Source: Liolophura sinensis (taxonomy: Eukaryota > Mollusca > Polyplacophora > Chitonida > Chitonidae). Taken from it: a stretch of 64,000 nt of DNA. The notes beneath the pieces are model-generated. The model made no database searches. It saw only the letters and a list, made by a program, of their open reading frames with translations, and was not told the origin of the DNA. The stretch is taken from positions 10,337,717 to 10,401,716 of the forward strand of contig NC_088305.1 in NCBI RefSeq assembly GCF_032854445.1, written 5' to 3'. The translations under genes and the position numbers were made by a program. Shown here piece by piece: positions 23,801 to 38,300 of the stretch. Position 1 is the first letter of the stretch; every line of letters begins with the position of its first letter.

Positions 23801-26800
23801 AATACCTCCATTTGCAGGAGCTCTTTTGTTGTATTACATGATCAGAGTTACAATTATCTTAAAAAGGCTATGCTGGAAATTTTTAGACAAAAAGTCCATA
23901 TTCGCTAATCGAACCAATATTTTTATATTGACTAAGGATAGCTCAAATTATCCGCTATCAGTAAACATCATGCTCGTACCTCTACTGTTTATAGTGTTAA
24001 AGTGACTCTAAACTTTGAATAAGTTATAATGCAACCCTGCCTTTTATTACTAACTTTGAACGGTAACGTACTTACATAGATAAAGCGGATATTTTGTGAA
24101 TGTTAAAATATCTGCTCTGTTAACCTTTGCTGTAAAAATAATAGCAAAAATTCAACAGCTTTTGCGCCGAGCGATTTTTTTTACCGAATATCTCCGGTAT
24201 TGCCTCTTAAAAGGACTATGCCATACATGAACAATCCTAAATTATTCTCAGCGCGAACTGCAGTTCAGCTGACACCTTTCTTTTCCAGACGGTGAATGGC
24301 AAATCTGAATTAGTTGCTGGAGCACCGGGATATTATGATTGGAAAGGTGAGGTTTCAAATACGTCAGCTGTATTCTCCGATCTTGTTAGTGGCACAAAGA
24401 AACAAGAAGAGAAAGTCTAATTGCCACTTAGCTGTTTAAAACGGAGTGTAGCTTTTATCTGTCGTCATCATAAAACAGCGCAATGGCTTTGTCATTTGTC
24501 ATCGGGGATCCATGTTTAAAAACGACTAACAGGAAGTATTTTAGGTTTCTTTTTCCTGAAAGTGTTTTAACGAGTAGACTGTATGCGCATAATATGTGGA
24601 CGAAAGTATACTCATACATCATTTAATGTTGTCAAACACAAGATATACAATTAATGTTGTAGTTCGGAGGAAATATACATTTCATGACGGAAATAAAAAG
24701 GAGAATTTTAAACATCAACAATGGCAAGAGTAATTGAGCGTCTTGTGAAGAAACCGTAAACCGTGGTTTTGTATGCATACTCCTCGTCCAACACTGGCCC
24801 ACGGGTATTGTGGTAGTTGCTGGCGTTAGGCCGTCGGTCCGTCCGTTTGTTCTGTTCTTTGTAAACACAACGATTTGAACGCTTGTATACAGGAATTCGT
24901 ATCAAACCTAGACTGCATGTGCACTTATGCACCTGAAAGAACCGTGTCTATGTTATGTGGTTTTGGTCCATTTTTTCAAGGTCTCTGGGGTCATTCGTGT
25001 TACATTTTTGAAAGGATTTTTTAAACACGATATCTCTAAACGTTTTAAGCAATTTTCATCCAAGTGTGTCTGATGTGCACCTTGTCATGTGCGTGTAGAA
25101 GAACCTTCTATTTTTTCGTTGAACTTGACATATTTTGACATAATTGTAAACACATATACATTGTAAACATATTCTCTTCCAACTGCGCTAATGAGCGAGT
25201 GCTGGTATAGTGCATTGCACGTATTTTATTTATTGATACCGTATTTTTGTTCGTTCTGGTGATTTTGCAAACTGAATCCCCATCCCCATTATTGGATGGA
25301 ATCCCCATCCCCATTAGCTGATGAAACCTACATCCATTGTTTGCCTTGTTTCAGGTGGGATAGCGTACATTGATAACACGACCACTGATGTTTATTCACT
25401 CTCCATGTTGGGAGAGCAGTTCCCTTCAAACAGCTATACAGGTAAATTCTGGTTTGTTTATGGTATTCGTTGTTTGGAGAGTCATGTCTGGTGTCATTAG
25501 CATGGTTTTGCAGTGGGGCAGCCACATATGGTGGTATTAAGGCCCTCTGCTACATGTACAAGGGAACACCGTCCTGATGTGACGGAAATAATTTTGAAAG
25601 GGAAGCCAAAGGTTAAGCAAAAATAATAGGCAGGTTATAATCAAGAAATATTTAATTGCAATTGAAACGTGTATATAGTGGCGTAAATTTAGGAAGTATA
25701 TCAACTATCTGCCCCTAAAACTAGGTCTTCCTATCTTTAGACAAAATAGCGACTACAATGTCATTATTGCTATTTGGAAATAGAGATTGGCATACAGCAA
25801 CTTAGCAATTCTGGCAAAATGTAGATCTGTATTTATTTAATTATTTGATTTACGTTTTACGCCGTACTCAAGAATATTTCACTTACACGACGGCAGCCAG
25901 CATTATGGTGAGAGGGAACCGGGCAGAGGCCAGGGGAACCCACAACCATCTGCAGGTTGCTGGCAGACCTATACGCGTACGGCGGAAGAGGAAGCCAGCA
26001 TGAGCTGTACTTGAGATCTGCATTTATTGTTGATTGAAGTATATGTATTGGTTTGAAGGGAAGTAACTGTAAAACACTATCAGTTAAAAGAGCATAAAAA
26101 CTGCATCTGACAATATCTTTACTTAGTGTAAGATTTATAATTTTACTGAATGAATATCAATCAAATGGATTGTAAGGTGAGAATTATCTGTCTATTTATT
26201 CATTCATTTATATTATTTCAGTTATATGACGGCTGCCAACATTATGGTGGGAGGAAACCGGGCCGAGCCCGAACAAAACCCACGACCAATGTGGCAATTA
26301 TGAACCGCATCGATGATGCATGTCGTCAGTTACGTCACACAACTTTTTCTACACATTTGTGCTCAGGTCTGATTGAAATTAACCCATGTAATATGTGGCT
26401 ATGTACAGAGAAGCAAATGTGACATTAAATTCCTATTTCCGGAACAGAAATCGGAGAGACTCCACTGATGACATGCATTATCAATATGGCCAATGAAGTC
26501 CACCTTAAAACAGTTGACTGCATTCCCGGTGTCATAAAAAAGTTTTCTGAAATTGAACAAAGAAATCGGATTTGGGCATAGCTGAATCTTGTGATTGCCC
26601 TCCAATACGCCCCCCCCCCCCCCACCACCCCGCCTCCCTAAAAAAAACACACAAAAAAGGAAAACATTAAATGGTCTGTTGCTTCTAATTATGAAAAAAG
26701 AACATTGCCTCTGAATTACGTAGGCTGTTTCACGAAATTTATTCAGTCATAGCCTATGACTATGCATAAACGTGATATTTGCCAAACCGGGCTTATGCTC

Positions 26801-29800
26801 TTATTTCATACTGTATGTTTAAATTATCACCACCATGGTGTAATGGCTGGCCGCGCCGTTCAGTGGCAGTTTGTGAAAGATCTTGACCAGAGTGGTCGTG
26901 TGTTCGAGTCCATGACGGTCAGTTTGGCTGCGGATTTTTATCCAGGTTTGCTAGGTACATGTTCAGGTATGCTGGCTAACTTTTCGGTTCCGTAAATCCA
27001 TGGCCGACGCAAAGCTGAAAAAATCCTGAGTTTATCACCAATCACACAAATAAGTAAATATTGATTTGTTTACAGCTTACAGTATGACATCTGGACATTT
27101 CTTCTCCACACGACACCTCCAGCTAGTGACCGGAAGTCCAAATTGGAATAATACGGGCAAGGTACGAGCTGCATTGACATATAATCAATGACGCAATCTT
27201 AATTATTGTCAGACGTTAAATTCCAGTCGATGTTTATAATATTTGCCCACATTTGTGTCCCGATACCCAACATTCTCCCACCTTCAAATGCAGGCAATGA
27301 TCACACTTGTTCTGTGAGAAAGATTTTTTTTATAGAATATTTCATTAAAAAATATGTTTTCAAAGCATTACACCATTATTTTGTAAGAATTCAAACTTCG
27401 TCCCTTCTTGGCAGGTGTTTTGAAAAAATATTTTTAAAATTTTACCCGCATAATTTATAACAATTCAGATTTCGTCTTTTTTTCATGCAACCTTTCTTTG
27501 GTCAATGTCTGGTATGTGAACAGCATCTTAATTTCTTACAACCGAAGCTACCTTTTCTTTAAGTAAAAGTGTGATGTATTAGACTATAATATTGTAGTCT
27601 GAGATTACTTTGCCATTGTTTCATCAGATCCCATTTGAAGACTGTAACCGTCACAGCTTACAGAGACTGATGAGAGTCTCGGTGTGTAATTTCAGGTAAT
27701 CGTCATGAAAAGGACTTTTAAGGACACCCTACTTGAACATCAGGGCGAACAGGTAAGAGAACTTGAACATCAGGGCGAACATGTAAGAGTACTTGAACAT
27801 CAGGGCGAACAGGTAAGAATATGAGAACATCAGGGCGAACAGCTAAGAATACGAAAACGTCAGGGCGAACAAGTAAGAGTACTTGAACATCATGGTGAAT
27901 AGGTAAGAATATGAGAACATCAGAGCAAACAGGTAAAAAAAACTTGAACATTAGGGCAAACAGGTAAGAGTACTTGAACATCAGGGCGAACAGGTACAAG
28001 TACTTGAACATCAGGGAGAACAAGTAAGAGTACTTGAACATCAGGGAAAACGGGTACAAGTACTTGAACATTAGGGCAAACAGGTACAAGTACTTGAACA
28101 TCAGGGCGAACAGGTAGGAGTACTTGAACATCAGGGCGAACAAGTAAGAATACAAGAACATCAGGGTGAACAGGTAAGAATACGAGAACATCAGGGCGAA
28201 CAAGTAAGAATACGTCAACATCAGGGCGAACAAGTAAGAGTACTTGAACATCATGGTGAATAGGTAAGAATATGAGAACATCAGGGCAAACAGGTAAAAA
28301 AACTTGAACATTAGGGCAAACAGGTAAGCTTACTTGAACATCAAGGCGAACAGGTACAAGTGCTTGAACATCAGGGCGAACAAGTAAGAGTACTTGAACA
28401 TCAGGGAAAACAGGTACAAGTACTTGAACATCAGGGTGAACAGGTACAAGTACTTGAACATCAGGGCGAACAGGTACAAGTACTTGAACATCAGCGCGAA
28501 CAGGTACAAGTACTTGTTCATCAGGGCGAACAGGTACAAGTGCTTGAACGTCAGGGCGAACAAGTAAGAGTACTTGAACATCAGGGAAAACAGGTACAAG
28601 TACTTGAACAACTTCAAAGTGCAGTTAGTTTACCTCTTCCACTTGAGCTTCTAACTTCTGAGGCGTCTATTTACATAATGCAAACTTCTACACCATAGTC
28701 ACTAAAACCATACCAGCAATGACAGTGGAAAGGCCTGCAAATGATCACACAAAACTGGTGAAATCCAACCTCTTCTTAATATACCTCAATTAATCTGTGT
28801 GATATTGTCATAGTTTGCCACGTGCATTTGTTTACATCATAGCACATGTGTATGTTTACATCACATGATCAGCTCCCCTATATTAATATTCATGACGTTG
28901 CAACATAGCGATTGGCTAATAATACGTATGTAACATACTGCGGGACTGCTCGAGGTGATGAAGTGAGTGGAATAGAGTGACTGTCTGAATGGAGACGCTG
29001 TTTCGAGTCCTTTATTTATTTACACTTTCTTACATCAAAAGACGGTGACATAAAAGTATTACATGGTGTCAGAAGTTCAGAAGAACCCTCGAGATGGCAG
29101 CAAACGTGAAACAGATGTCTCCCATGGATTTCGACAGCGGTAATGTTGCAGAAAACTGGTCACGATGGAAAGAACTGATGCACCTCGTGTTCACCGGACC
29201 GGATGCCTACAAGTGGAAAGCGGAGCAAAAAGCCGCACAGTTCTTGATAAATATCGAACAAAAAGGCAGAGACATTTGCAGAGCATGACGTTCTAGTGGT
29301 GAACTTTCAGAAGAAGATTCTAAGAAGCCAGAGAAACTGTTCGAACTTTTCGAGTACTACTGCAACCCGAAGAAAAACACGTCGGTACAACGTAAGTTAT
29401 TTTATCAACGGGGTCAAGGTCAGTCAGAATCGATGGACGAATGGGTCACTCAGTTAAAAATCATTGGTTGTGACTGTAGTTTTCATGATCTAGACGACAT
29501 GATTAAAGACAGGATTCTCATGGGCTCAAATTCATCTGAAGTTCAGGGAAAACTTCTCTTAGAAGATGATCTGACTCTAGAAAAAGCAACAAAAATTGTC
29601 AGGGCTCAAGAAATATCACGTGAACAATTGAAAGTGTTGAACAAAACTCCCGTTGAAGTCCACGAACTAAAATTTGAGAATAAATTTGGAAAGAATAAAT
29701 TCAAAACTGGTCAACAGAAATTTCAGGGACAAAACCAACAGAAATTTAAGAAGTTTCAGAAAGGGAACACAAATGACAAGCAGGACAATTCTCAATGTGG

Positions 29801-32800
29801 CCGGTGTGGATATGAACATAAGAAGTCAGAAACTTGCCCAGCAATGGCAAAAATTGTATGAAATGTGGCATCAAAAATCATTTCAGGAAAATGTGTAGGT
29901 CTAAATCAGCTCATGCTGTTTGTGAAGATGATCATTACACAGAGACTGATACTGAAGACAATGTGCTATTTTTAGGAACAGTTAATAAAACTGAAGACAA
30001 CGAAAATGAAGCTTATGCAAACACTGAAATAGGAAACAGGCAAAACTCCCAGGTGTAAACTGGATACTGGAGCACAGGTAAATTGCATTCCCACAGAAAC
30101 ATACAAAGGATTACTGTCAAGCGAAGTACCTTTACAAACACGTTTTCTCAGGATATGGTGGTAATGAACTCAAAGTCACAGGTAAATGCAGGGTACCATG
30201 CAAGTACAAAAACATTATTCGGAACTTAGAGTTTGTAGTTGTGGATAGCCCAGCGAAACCACTCCTAGGCTTCAACGCCTGTAAGCTGCTACACCTGGTG
30301 AAAGTGGTTATGACAATTGATCAACCAATCACAAAGCAGTTTTCGAATAAAGAATCAGTGGTCAACAAGAACAAGGATATCTTCACACAGAGCTTGGTTG
30401 TCTTCCAGGAAAAGCCAAAATTAGACTCAAAGACAAAGCACTACCAGTTGTGCACGCACCACAGCGTGTCCCGTAGCCTTAAGGGATCGTGTCAAAAATG
30501 AACTAAAATGTATGGAGTCAATGGGCGTTATCACAGCCATTGACGAGCGCACAAAATGGGTAAGCTCAATGGTGGCAGTCGCGAAAAAAGAAAACACACT
30601 TAGGATATGTATCGACCCAAAGGATTTGAATGAAAACATAATGCAAAAGCACTATCAACTTCCTACATTGGAGGATATAATACATAAACCGACAGGTGCC
30701 AAATACTTCAGTCGGCTTCAGTCAGGGCACTGGCAGATCCAGCTACATGATGAAAGCAGTAAACTCACAACATTTAACTCTCCCTTTGGCAGGTGGGCAT
30801 TTACACGCTTACCTTTTGGCCTTGTATCAGCCCAGGAAATCTTTCAAAAGAAAGCACACGAAGCCCTGGAAGGTCTTGACGGCGTTGAGGTCTTGGTTGA
30901 TGACATTCTGCTCTACGCACCAACCCGAGAACTGCACGACGAGCGACTCAGAGAACTACTTCAGAGATGCCGTGACAAAAACCTACACCTGAATGCTGCA
31001 AAAATGGAAATTGGGGTCACAGAGACAAAGTTCAACGGACACACTCTCACGTCGGAAGGTCTGAAACCTGACCCAGACAAGATTAAAGCGATTGAACAGA
31101 TGCCAACCCCTACCTCGAAAAAGGAAATGGAAACGGTGATGGGTATGATCTATTACCTCACCAAGTTTGCCCCAGGACTTGCCACAGCCACAGCTCCAAT
31201 AAGAGAACACTTAAAAGAAGATGTTGAATGGCTATGGGATTGCGACAAAGCATTTGAACAGGTGAAATACATCATCACGCGAACACCAGGACCGGTGTTA
31301 GCATACTATGACGTCACCATCCAAGTAGACGCGTCAGAATCAGGCCTTGGCGCAGTCATTCTTCAAGAAGGCAAACCAGTTGCCTACGTCTCACGAGCAC
31401 TTACGCCGACACAGCAAAACTATGCACGGATAGAAAAAGAAATGTTGGCAATTCAGTTTGGGTGTGAGAAATTTCATTCTTATATCTATGGAAAACAAGT
31501 GACAGTACACAGTGATCACAAGCCGCTTGAGATAATCATGCGGAAACCACTGGCTTCAGCACCATCCAGACTACAGTGCATGATGCTGCGCTTACAGCTC
31601 TACGATTTAAACGTAGTTTTTCGTCCCAGAAAGGAAATTCCGATTGCGGACATACTCTCGAGAAATTACAAATCTGGACATGACGCACATGAAGATCCAA
31701 CCCTGGAAGAGGACGTTCATGCAGTATTTGAACGGATCCCAGTAACTGATCAAAAATTGGAAAAAATCAAATAGGAAACATAGAAGGTTCAAACTCTCAT
31801 CAAACTTAAGTCTGTCATTCACAGAGGCTGGCCACAGACTAAACAACAAGTGCACGCTGATCTGAGAGAATTCTGGCATGTGCGAGACGAACTGACTGTT
31901 TTGAACGGCATAGTTTTCAAAAGTGACAAAATTGTGATTCCAGCATCAGTGCATGTCGATATGCTGCAATGGATACATGCAGGACATTTCGGCATGGAAC
32001 TTTGCAAAAGACGTGCTAGAGAATTTCTCTACTGGCCGCACATGTGTTCACAAATTGAGGACTATGTGAACAGATGTAGCACATGTCTCGAATACAGATC
32101 CTCCCTACCGAAGGAACGGATGATGTCACCGCCGATACCAAACGGGCCATGAAAATTGTAAGCACAGACCTGTTTGAGTGACACTACCGTAACTATCTCA
32201 TTGTGGCTGATTATTATAGTCACTATTTTGAGATCAGCATGTTACCTAATATCACCGCCAACAGTGTCATCAATCACATGAAATCAATCTTTGCCCAGCA
32301 CGGCATATGTGAAGAACTGATATCGGACAATGGAAGGCAATACACATCTGCAGAATTCAAAAGATTCGCTGCAGGGGTTTCAAGCACACCATGAACAGCC
32401 CCTACCATCACTAATTTAACGGACTTTCTGAGAAGTATGTCGGTACAGCAAAACGGATCACGAATAAAGCCCAGACCGACGGTACTGACCCGTACATGGG
32501 ATATTAGTCTACAGAAATACACCCACTGATGGAACCGCTACGCCAGCTCCAACTACTAATGAGTCGTCGTCTTCGAGACAACCTCTCAGTCCAACAAAAA
32601 CCGCTCCGTCCATCTGTACAAAACGCAAAAGATGTACAAAGGCGACTTTCACAGAAACGGATGAACAGTGAGAAATACTATAACCCTAACACCCAATCTC
32701 AAAAACCATTAAGGGAAGGAGAGGATGGGTACATGCAACAACTCAATGGGAAATGGAAACCAGCGATAGTGAGAAAAGTAGCCGAGATACCACGATCATA

Positions 32801-35305
32801 TATTGTCTCGACATCTGACGGTGGAAATTATCAACGGAACCGTGGTCACATCATTCCGTCCAAACCAGCACCACTGGCCAACAGTCCGAACAACAAATCA
32901 ACAGGCTCGACACCTCCACCGCTGGAAAATACAACTCATCCAAGATTTTATCTGATTTCATAACTGGATAAAGTGGATGTGTGTGTTATTGTGAGCACAG
33001 TTTGTTTTGCTCTCAGTTGCAGATCTCAGTCAGAATGCTAATTCCAGCTCCAACAGTGAATTTGTGAATCTGACTAATGTGTGCATTCTATTCAGTTCAT
33101 TGGATTCTATCATTCCACGGCATTGAAATGAGCGATGCATTTACAGATAGGTTCAGTTTTTCCATTACTCAGATTTATGGATTTGGATGATTCAAAGTGC
33201 TACGATAATTTTATTTACTATGTTAAATTGTTCCGAATTGTGTGATCTTGACATTCTTATGAAAGTTTAATGGATGGATAAATTTGTGTTTAGCTTTAAA
33301 ACCTGGTGAACCACGGATATCATTTGACATTTGACTCCAACTCAAGTTTTAAGTATCAAACTGACTCTACAAATACTTACAGTTTGCAGTGTAATCTGTT
33401 TTGTTTTAAATTGAAATTTGTTGCATTTAAAATGTATACTCGGGCAGTCCTTTAGAAGTAAAATTTCTTAAAGAATGTAATACCACTAGCTTTTCTTCAA
33501 AAGAAGGGGTGTGTTATATTTTCTTAGTTTGCAACGTGCATTTGTTTACATCATAGCACATGTGTATGTATACATCACATGATCAGCTCCCCTATATTAA
33601 TATTCATGACGTTGCAGCATAGCGATTGGCTAATAATACGTAAGTAACATACTGCGGGACTGCTCGAGGTGATGAAGTGAGTGGAATAGAGTGACTGTCT
33701 GAATGGAGACGCTGTTTCGAGTCTTTTATTTATTTACACTTTCTTACATCAAAAGACGGTAACATAAAAGTATTACAATCTGCGTGTGGAAAGAAAAAGA
33801 AAGTTTAAATATCAGATTTATTTATTTATTTTTAAGTTAATATGATTGGCGTTTAATGTACTGAAGAACTTTGTCTTGTGTCGCGGCGGTCGGGCGCATG
33901 GATGGAGGTGTCATGTTGCTGCTTTTGAGCCACCTATCAGGAGGTTAAGTTGATCAAAGACTGTTCTGTGTTTCAGTTCGTTTTATAATAATAACTGATA
34001 TTTACCGACAGCGCCTTTATGGTAAACAGTGACAGTTAACGTTGCGGTTTGGTTTGTCATCCTTATATGTAATGAATTTAAACACGGATTAGTTATGTTG
34101 CAGTTTGACTGTTACGTGGCTGGAGGAAAGGGCTGATAGTTTTATCAGATATTTTTATGTTTAAGTTTGGCTCGCAATTTTGAGCATTCGTATATGCCAC
34201 TGATGTAAGCACCAACTGGTTATGTGGCAGTTTGTCTATAGCATGGTTTGAGGTTAACACAGAGAGTGTTGTGTTGTAGTTTGGCTCTTACTTTGGAGCA
34301 GCGGTCTGTGCAGTTGATGTAAACAACGATTCTTTCGATGAGCTGCTGATTGGGGCGCCATTATACTCTTCAACGTATGAGGAAGGAAAGGTGTACGTGT
34401 ATAAAAGCAACAAGCTTGACGTAAGCATACCTAAATCACATTCATGAGCACAGATGTAAAAGAGCATTTGGCCTCTTTCACCCGCCATTCTGACATAATT
34501 TTTATCCTGCTAAAATCATTAACCACAGTGGATGATCCGTGTTTGGTGCTTTGCAAATCTATACACTAAAATACGTTAATTTTAATGCAAGTCTCTTGTG
34601 CTGAGTGATGTCAGAATGTGTTCTGTTATCATGACTGGATACTCACACACGATATATGTTATCGTGTTAATCTTATACAATCTATACTAGTACGTGGAAT
34701 GAATATGTGTGCTATATTTAAATTTTTTTTATATAATTGATTGGTGTTTTACGCCGTAATCAAGAATATTTCACTTGTACGACGGTGAACAGCATTATGG
34801 AGGGTGGAAAGCGGGCAGAGCCCGGAGGAAACCCACGACCGTTCGCAAGTTCCCGGCAGACCTTCCCACTTACGGCCGGAGAAGAAAGCCAGCATGAGCT
34901 GGACTTGAACTCACAGCGACAGCTGTGAGAGGCTACTGGGTCATTACGCTGCGCTAGCGCGCTAATCAGCTGAGCCATTTCTTTGCCCTGTTAATCTTAT
35001 ACAATCTAAAACAGTACGTGGAATGAATATGTCGGCTGCCATTATTAAGGTGAGAAGGAAACCGGGCAGAGCTAGGGGAAAACCCACGACCATCCACAGG
35101 CTGCTGGCAGACATTCCCACGTACGCTAAATTTAAAAGAATAGTGTGTTGCACTAACTGAATACAATCAGCATCACTCAGAAAAGAGACTTTCTTTCTAT
35201 CTAAAGAAACTTTGCAATAAAATGAGTATCTTTGAGTCAGATGTTACTTCAGACGTGGATGAGGCGTTGCACATACCGGTCATCACACATTTCACATATA
35301 TACGT

Positions 35306-35336
<31 letters not shown>

Positions 35337-38300
35337 TTTGCTTGGTGTTTCACGCCGTACTCAAGAATATTTCACTTATACAACGGTGGCCAGGATTATG
35401 GTGGGTGAAAACCGGGCAGAGCGCGGGGGAAACCCACGACCATCCGCAGGTTGCCATAGGTTTATACTGACAATTTATACCTGTATGGTAAGACCGAGTC
35501 TTCTTGTAATGGCCAAATTAAAACAGACTTCTTTTCATGTGAGCGTAGGGGGCTTATCCCTTTCATGCGGCGGTTGTTGTTGTGGTGAAGTATACCGGTT
35601 ACAGATAGAACCACTTTTTACATTTGGCAGATAATAATCCAGTACCCGGATCGTGGTTAATTAGAAGTACCACTTACTTCCAATCGCTTATTCTGTTAAA
35701 CTTCTCCTGTCGTAAATTCGAAAACCAAAGTCGGCTCATGACACAAAAAAATCATGGTTTTGTGTTTTGAAGCAATGATTCCACTTGGTTCAAAAGATTG
35801 GCGTTGGCATGCATTCAAAAAGAGCTCATCTGACGGGAGAGGAACCCGTGTTCCTTCACATCTAATAATGGAACAGTCAGGAAGCGATCAGTATGTTCTA
35901 CTTTAATGAGATTGGTGCACAGCTTTAGGTCACAAGCAAAAAAAAAATACTCCGCCCTTGAGTACAATTCTGAAAATGTTACCGCCATTTGGGAATTTCT
36001 TCATAGTGATAAAATCTTGTTCAGTGTTCTGATGTTAGTTATTTCTTATACCGTGAATATTGCTCTCAGTGCCATCTTCTTTATTTCAGTATATGGTAGC
36101 GAGAGATCCGCTAGTCGGCCCGGGTGTGGCCGGAGGCAGGTTTGGAACGACCATCGGAAGCGTGGGTGATCTAAACAACGACGACTTCAACGGTGAGTAG
36201 GAAGAATTGTGAATTCTGCCTCCTCCAAGCATTGCAAATGCACCAGGCTTCATAGTCATCACTCCTCCCTGTATTTTGAAAACTGGCTCTCCCAGCATTA
36301 AATATCTTCTACCATCGGTAATCAACCCAACTCCCAGCATTGGAAATCCACTTGCACTGGTAATCCTCTCTTCTCTCAGCATCACAAATTCTTGCGTCTT
36401 TCATCATCGGAAATCCTCCAGCATTGGCAATCTTACCTCCAACAGACATTGTGAATCCTTTCTTCTGTTACATTGCCAAATCTTCCTTCCTCCCAACTCT
36501 CGGCACTGGAAATCGTCGAGCGTTGGTAATCTCTCCGATACCGAGCACTGGGAACCATTGTCTCCTTGGGTGAGCATAATATAGGAGTGTTTGTTTAAAA
36601 TCCACAATCCCTTAACCAATCGTCAGCTTCTATTGGTTCATCTGCAACTTCTAATCATGTAGAGTTGCTTCCCCTGAGTTGTTCCTGGTTTCTTCAGTAT
36701 CCTGTGCCTTACGTCATTTAAGTGAAACAGTCTAGAATGAAACAGTCTAGAATGTGGCGTAAAACACCAGTTGGAGAATAAATAAATGTCTTATTCCTAT
36801 GATTTCCGTCTCTCCGTTTCTTTGCCTTTTCGCTTTTGCGAACAACAATACAATCTTAGCGTCAAGTCTGTCAAATCAAATGTAAATGGCTTAACAGCGC
36901 ACTACAGTGATTTAAAGGGTAATACCTTCAAGGTTGAGTTACTATGCAAGAAGACAACTTTAATGAATATCTGCCATGCCTGGAAATCCAGCCTGACATG
37001 ATTGAAAATCCTGCCTCCTTCAAGGGTGGAGAATCCTTTTTCCCATGACTGGAAATCCTGTCTCCCATGATTGGAAATCTGCCTCTTTTCAAGATTGGGA
37101 ATCATGCCTTCTGTCAAAGTGATTGTCACAATCCATGAAAACAGCTTCATGTCACAATCATGAATAATAACTCCTCCCACTAATGCGGTCGCTGTGATTT
37201 CAATCCTGGTTCATTCTGGCTTCATCTTCGGTGGTATTTGGGGAAGTATGCAGGTAACCTGCGAATGGTCGTGTGTTTTTCCCGAGCTCTACGGCGTAAC
37301 TCACCTGTCAAATAAATCGATGAACAGTAACTCAAAATGATTTGAGCCTCATCAATTTGGATTTGAAGTTGTGTTCAGAAATGTTAACTCTCTGACACAT
37401 TCGTTGACCTGGCGTGTTCATGAATAGATCATCACAACCGTCCTTACAAATTTTAACACACCGATGTATTATGCCGTCTCCATTGTTTCAGATGTCATCA
37501 TTGGAGCTCCCTTCGCTTACACCACTGGTGCCATCTACATTTATCAAGGGAGCTCAACTGGTTTAAGAACAACTCCCTCTCAAACTATTCAGGGAAAGTC
37601 CATTGAACCTAACTTGAGGGGGTTTGGGTGGTCGATCTCCAAGTCATTTGATACGGATGAAAATGGATATCCTGGTAATACTCTTAATGCTTGCTTTTCA
37701 GGTGTTAGTTGTCAGGTGTGGGTTCAGACACACCCTTGAACAAAGAAGTTGATAATTCTCCCGCTTCCATTGCATGTAAGACGTTGATGATAATAAGCGA
37801 TCAATAGCCGTTAGCGGAATCTCACATGCCTTAAATACCTGTTATCTTCCATGAATATGGTCACACGTGGGAAAGTTACTCAGTAAATTGCCAAATGTTG
37901 GTGGTTTATCCTGGGGCTTCCAAAAAAAACTAACGGCCATCATGAATATGAAAACAATCTCAATATGATGATAAACAAAAGTCAGATGAATAAATGAATT
38001 AGACTGCATAAGGCAGCGTAATAACCCAGTGCTATCTTTGTTAGCGACGCACCAGGGTTTCAGTCACGTGCCAGGTCATACCAAAGACCTTAACATTGGT
38101 ACCGGCAATCTTGGCACTATATTGACTTACGACTTAGCGTAAATAAGGGTACTGACTGGTTCCGTATCATTATATCTTGACTGGGTGGAGATGTTCTGTC
38201 TGGTATTTTCGGCAAAGCATTTCATGCCAGTATTAGAAACGCTCGGTCACAAGGAAACCACATTGTGAAATGGCCAAGATATTGTCGTATCTGACCAACA

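Larger units (their letters stand above)
28798..33777 (+). mobile_element. Gypsy-type LTR retrotransposon, gene B intron 9
   Basis: Two 266-bp direct LTRs (28798-29063 and 33512-33777) with nine differences, TG..CA ends, a 5-bp target duplication ATCTG (28793-28797 and 33778-33782), a primer-binding-site-like TGGTGTCAGAAG just after the 5' LTR and a purine-rich AAAAGAAGGGG before the 3' LTR. Domain order is gag, protease, reverse transcriptase, RNase H, integrase, as in Gypsy/Ty3. Stops and frameshifts in gag, protease and integrase make this copy non-autonomous. It lies in the same orientation as the host gene. Confidence 0.96.

Noticed and set aside
26829-26995. Possible second tRNA-derived SINE (GTGTAATGG..GTTCGAGTCC)
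   Set aside because: Box-like motifs are present, but I found no second copy or clear end in the window, so it is not listed as a feature.
27718-28698. Long frames on both strands (([10 protein letters not shown])n and (YLFALMFK)n)
   Set aside because: They come from the 30-bp exon 9 array, whose unit length is a multiple of three.
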